Assembly: GCA_946481585.1 (NCBI GenBank) | Contig: CAMLOF010000164.1 | Span: 1-6,737 of the forward strand | Source of the DNA: an uncultured Macromonas sp. | Lineage (GTDB): Bacteria; Pseudomonadota; Gammaproteobacteria; Burkholderiales; Burkholderiaceae | Reading direction: 5' to 3' | DNA: 6,737 nt | Shown: positions 6,572 through 6,737 of the stretch, in pieces | Layout: each line of letters opens with the position of its first letter | Numbering within the stretch: the first letter of the stretch is position 1 | Program-made: the position numbers and the translations under genes | Notes under the pieces: generated by a model | Told to the model about the DNA's origin: nothing | The model's input: the letters and a program-made list of their open reading frames with translations, nothing else | Database searches by the model: none

Positions 6572-6737
6572 ATGAAAATCGCTCAAGAAATCCGCGCTGG
6601 CAACGTGATCATGCACGGCAAAGACCCCATGATCGTCCTGAAGACCGAATACGCCCGTGGCGGCCGTGGCGCTGCCACCGTGCGCATGAAGCTCAAGGGC
6701 CTGCTGGGCAACATCGGCACCGAAGTCGTCTTCAAGG
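6572..6737 (+). CDS. efp: Translation elongation factor P, N-terminal 55 residues; cut by window edge
   Basis: Cytosolic translation factor that binds between the P and E sites and speeds peptide bond formation at consecutive prolines. The visible part is the KOW-like N-terminal domain: [22 protein letters not shown] at the start, then the modification loop [12 protein letters not shown] and [13 protein letters not shown]. Counting from the start, Arg32 falls at the tip of the loop, the position rhamnosylated by EarP in Pseudomonas and Neisseria; EF-Ps modified by EpmA carry lysine there. The family is about 185-190 residues, so roughly 70 percent lies outside the window. The start ATG is the usual one; only a weak purine stretch (GGAAA, 6564-6568) precedes it. 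It lies directly downstream of earP on the same strand, so enzyme and substrate are paired. Confidence 0.95.
   Translation, partial: MKIAQEIRAGNVIMHGKDPMIVLKTEYARGGRGAATVRMKLKGLLGNIGTEVVFK

Overview
The window is ordinary chromosomal DNA of a high-GC betaproteobacterium, most likely order Burkholderiales and probably a Comamonadaceae-like organism. This placement rests on the GC-rich coding sequence, on uvrC directly followed by pgsA, and on earP directly followed by efp on the opposite strand. It is inferred from gene content and order; I could not run a search. I see no insertion sequence, phage gene, CRISPR array, tRNA or rRNA. The coding density is very high and no gap exceeds about 120 bases.

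Layout. (1) Positions 1-1809 hold a divergent pair: the N-terminal 260 residues of a D-malate/tartrate dehydrogenase (dmlA-like, minus strand, running off the left edge) and a LysR-type regulator (dmlR-like, plus strand). The 101-base gap between them contains a perfect 10-bp inverted repeat, the best operator candidate in the window. (2) Positions 1810-5317 hold a minus-strand run, uvrC, then pgsA, then an EamA/DMT-type membrane transporter, with gaps of 21 and 16 bases. It looks like one operon. Its last gene abuts the end of the regulator with no base between the two stop codons. (3) Positions 5318-6737 hold the plus-strand pair earP and efp (efp cut by the right edge).

How the genes work together. 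The dehydrogenase and the LysR protein form a local catabolic switch, the enzyme oxidatively decarboxylating D-malate or a similar 2-hydroxydicarboxylate to a 2-keto acid. UvrC (nucleotide excision repair) and PgsA (phosphatidylglycerol synthesis) are housekeeping genes that are often neighbours in Proteobacteria; the transporter behind them has no obvious functional link. EarP rhamnosylates a conserved arginine of EF-P, and the partial EF-P here does carry arginine at residue 32, so enzyme and substrate are encoded side by side.

The most interesting non-coding signals are two divergent control regions, each built around a perfect inverted repeat that includes -10-like sequences. In the uvrC/earP region both genes have a GACAAT box 6-9 bases before ATG and no Shine-Dalgarno sequence, suggesting short-leader or leaderless transcripts. 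The efp leader also contains a long-range inverted repeat. I found no convincing evidence for a previously undescribed multi-gene system.
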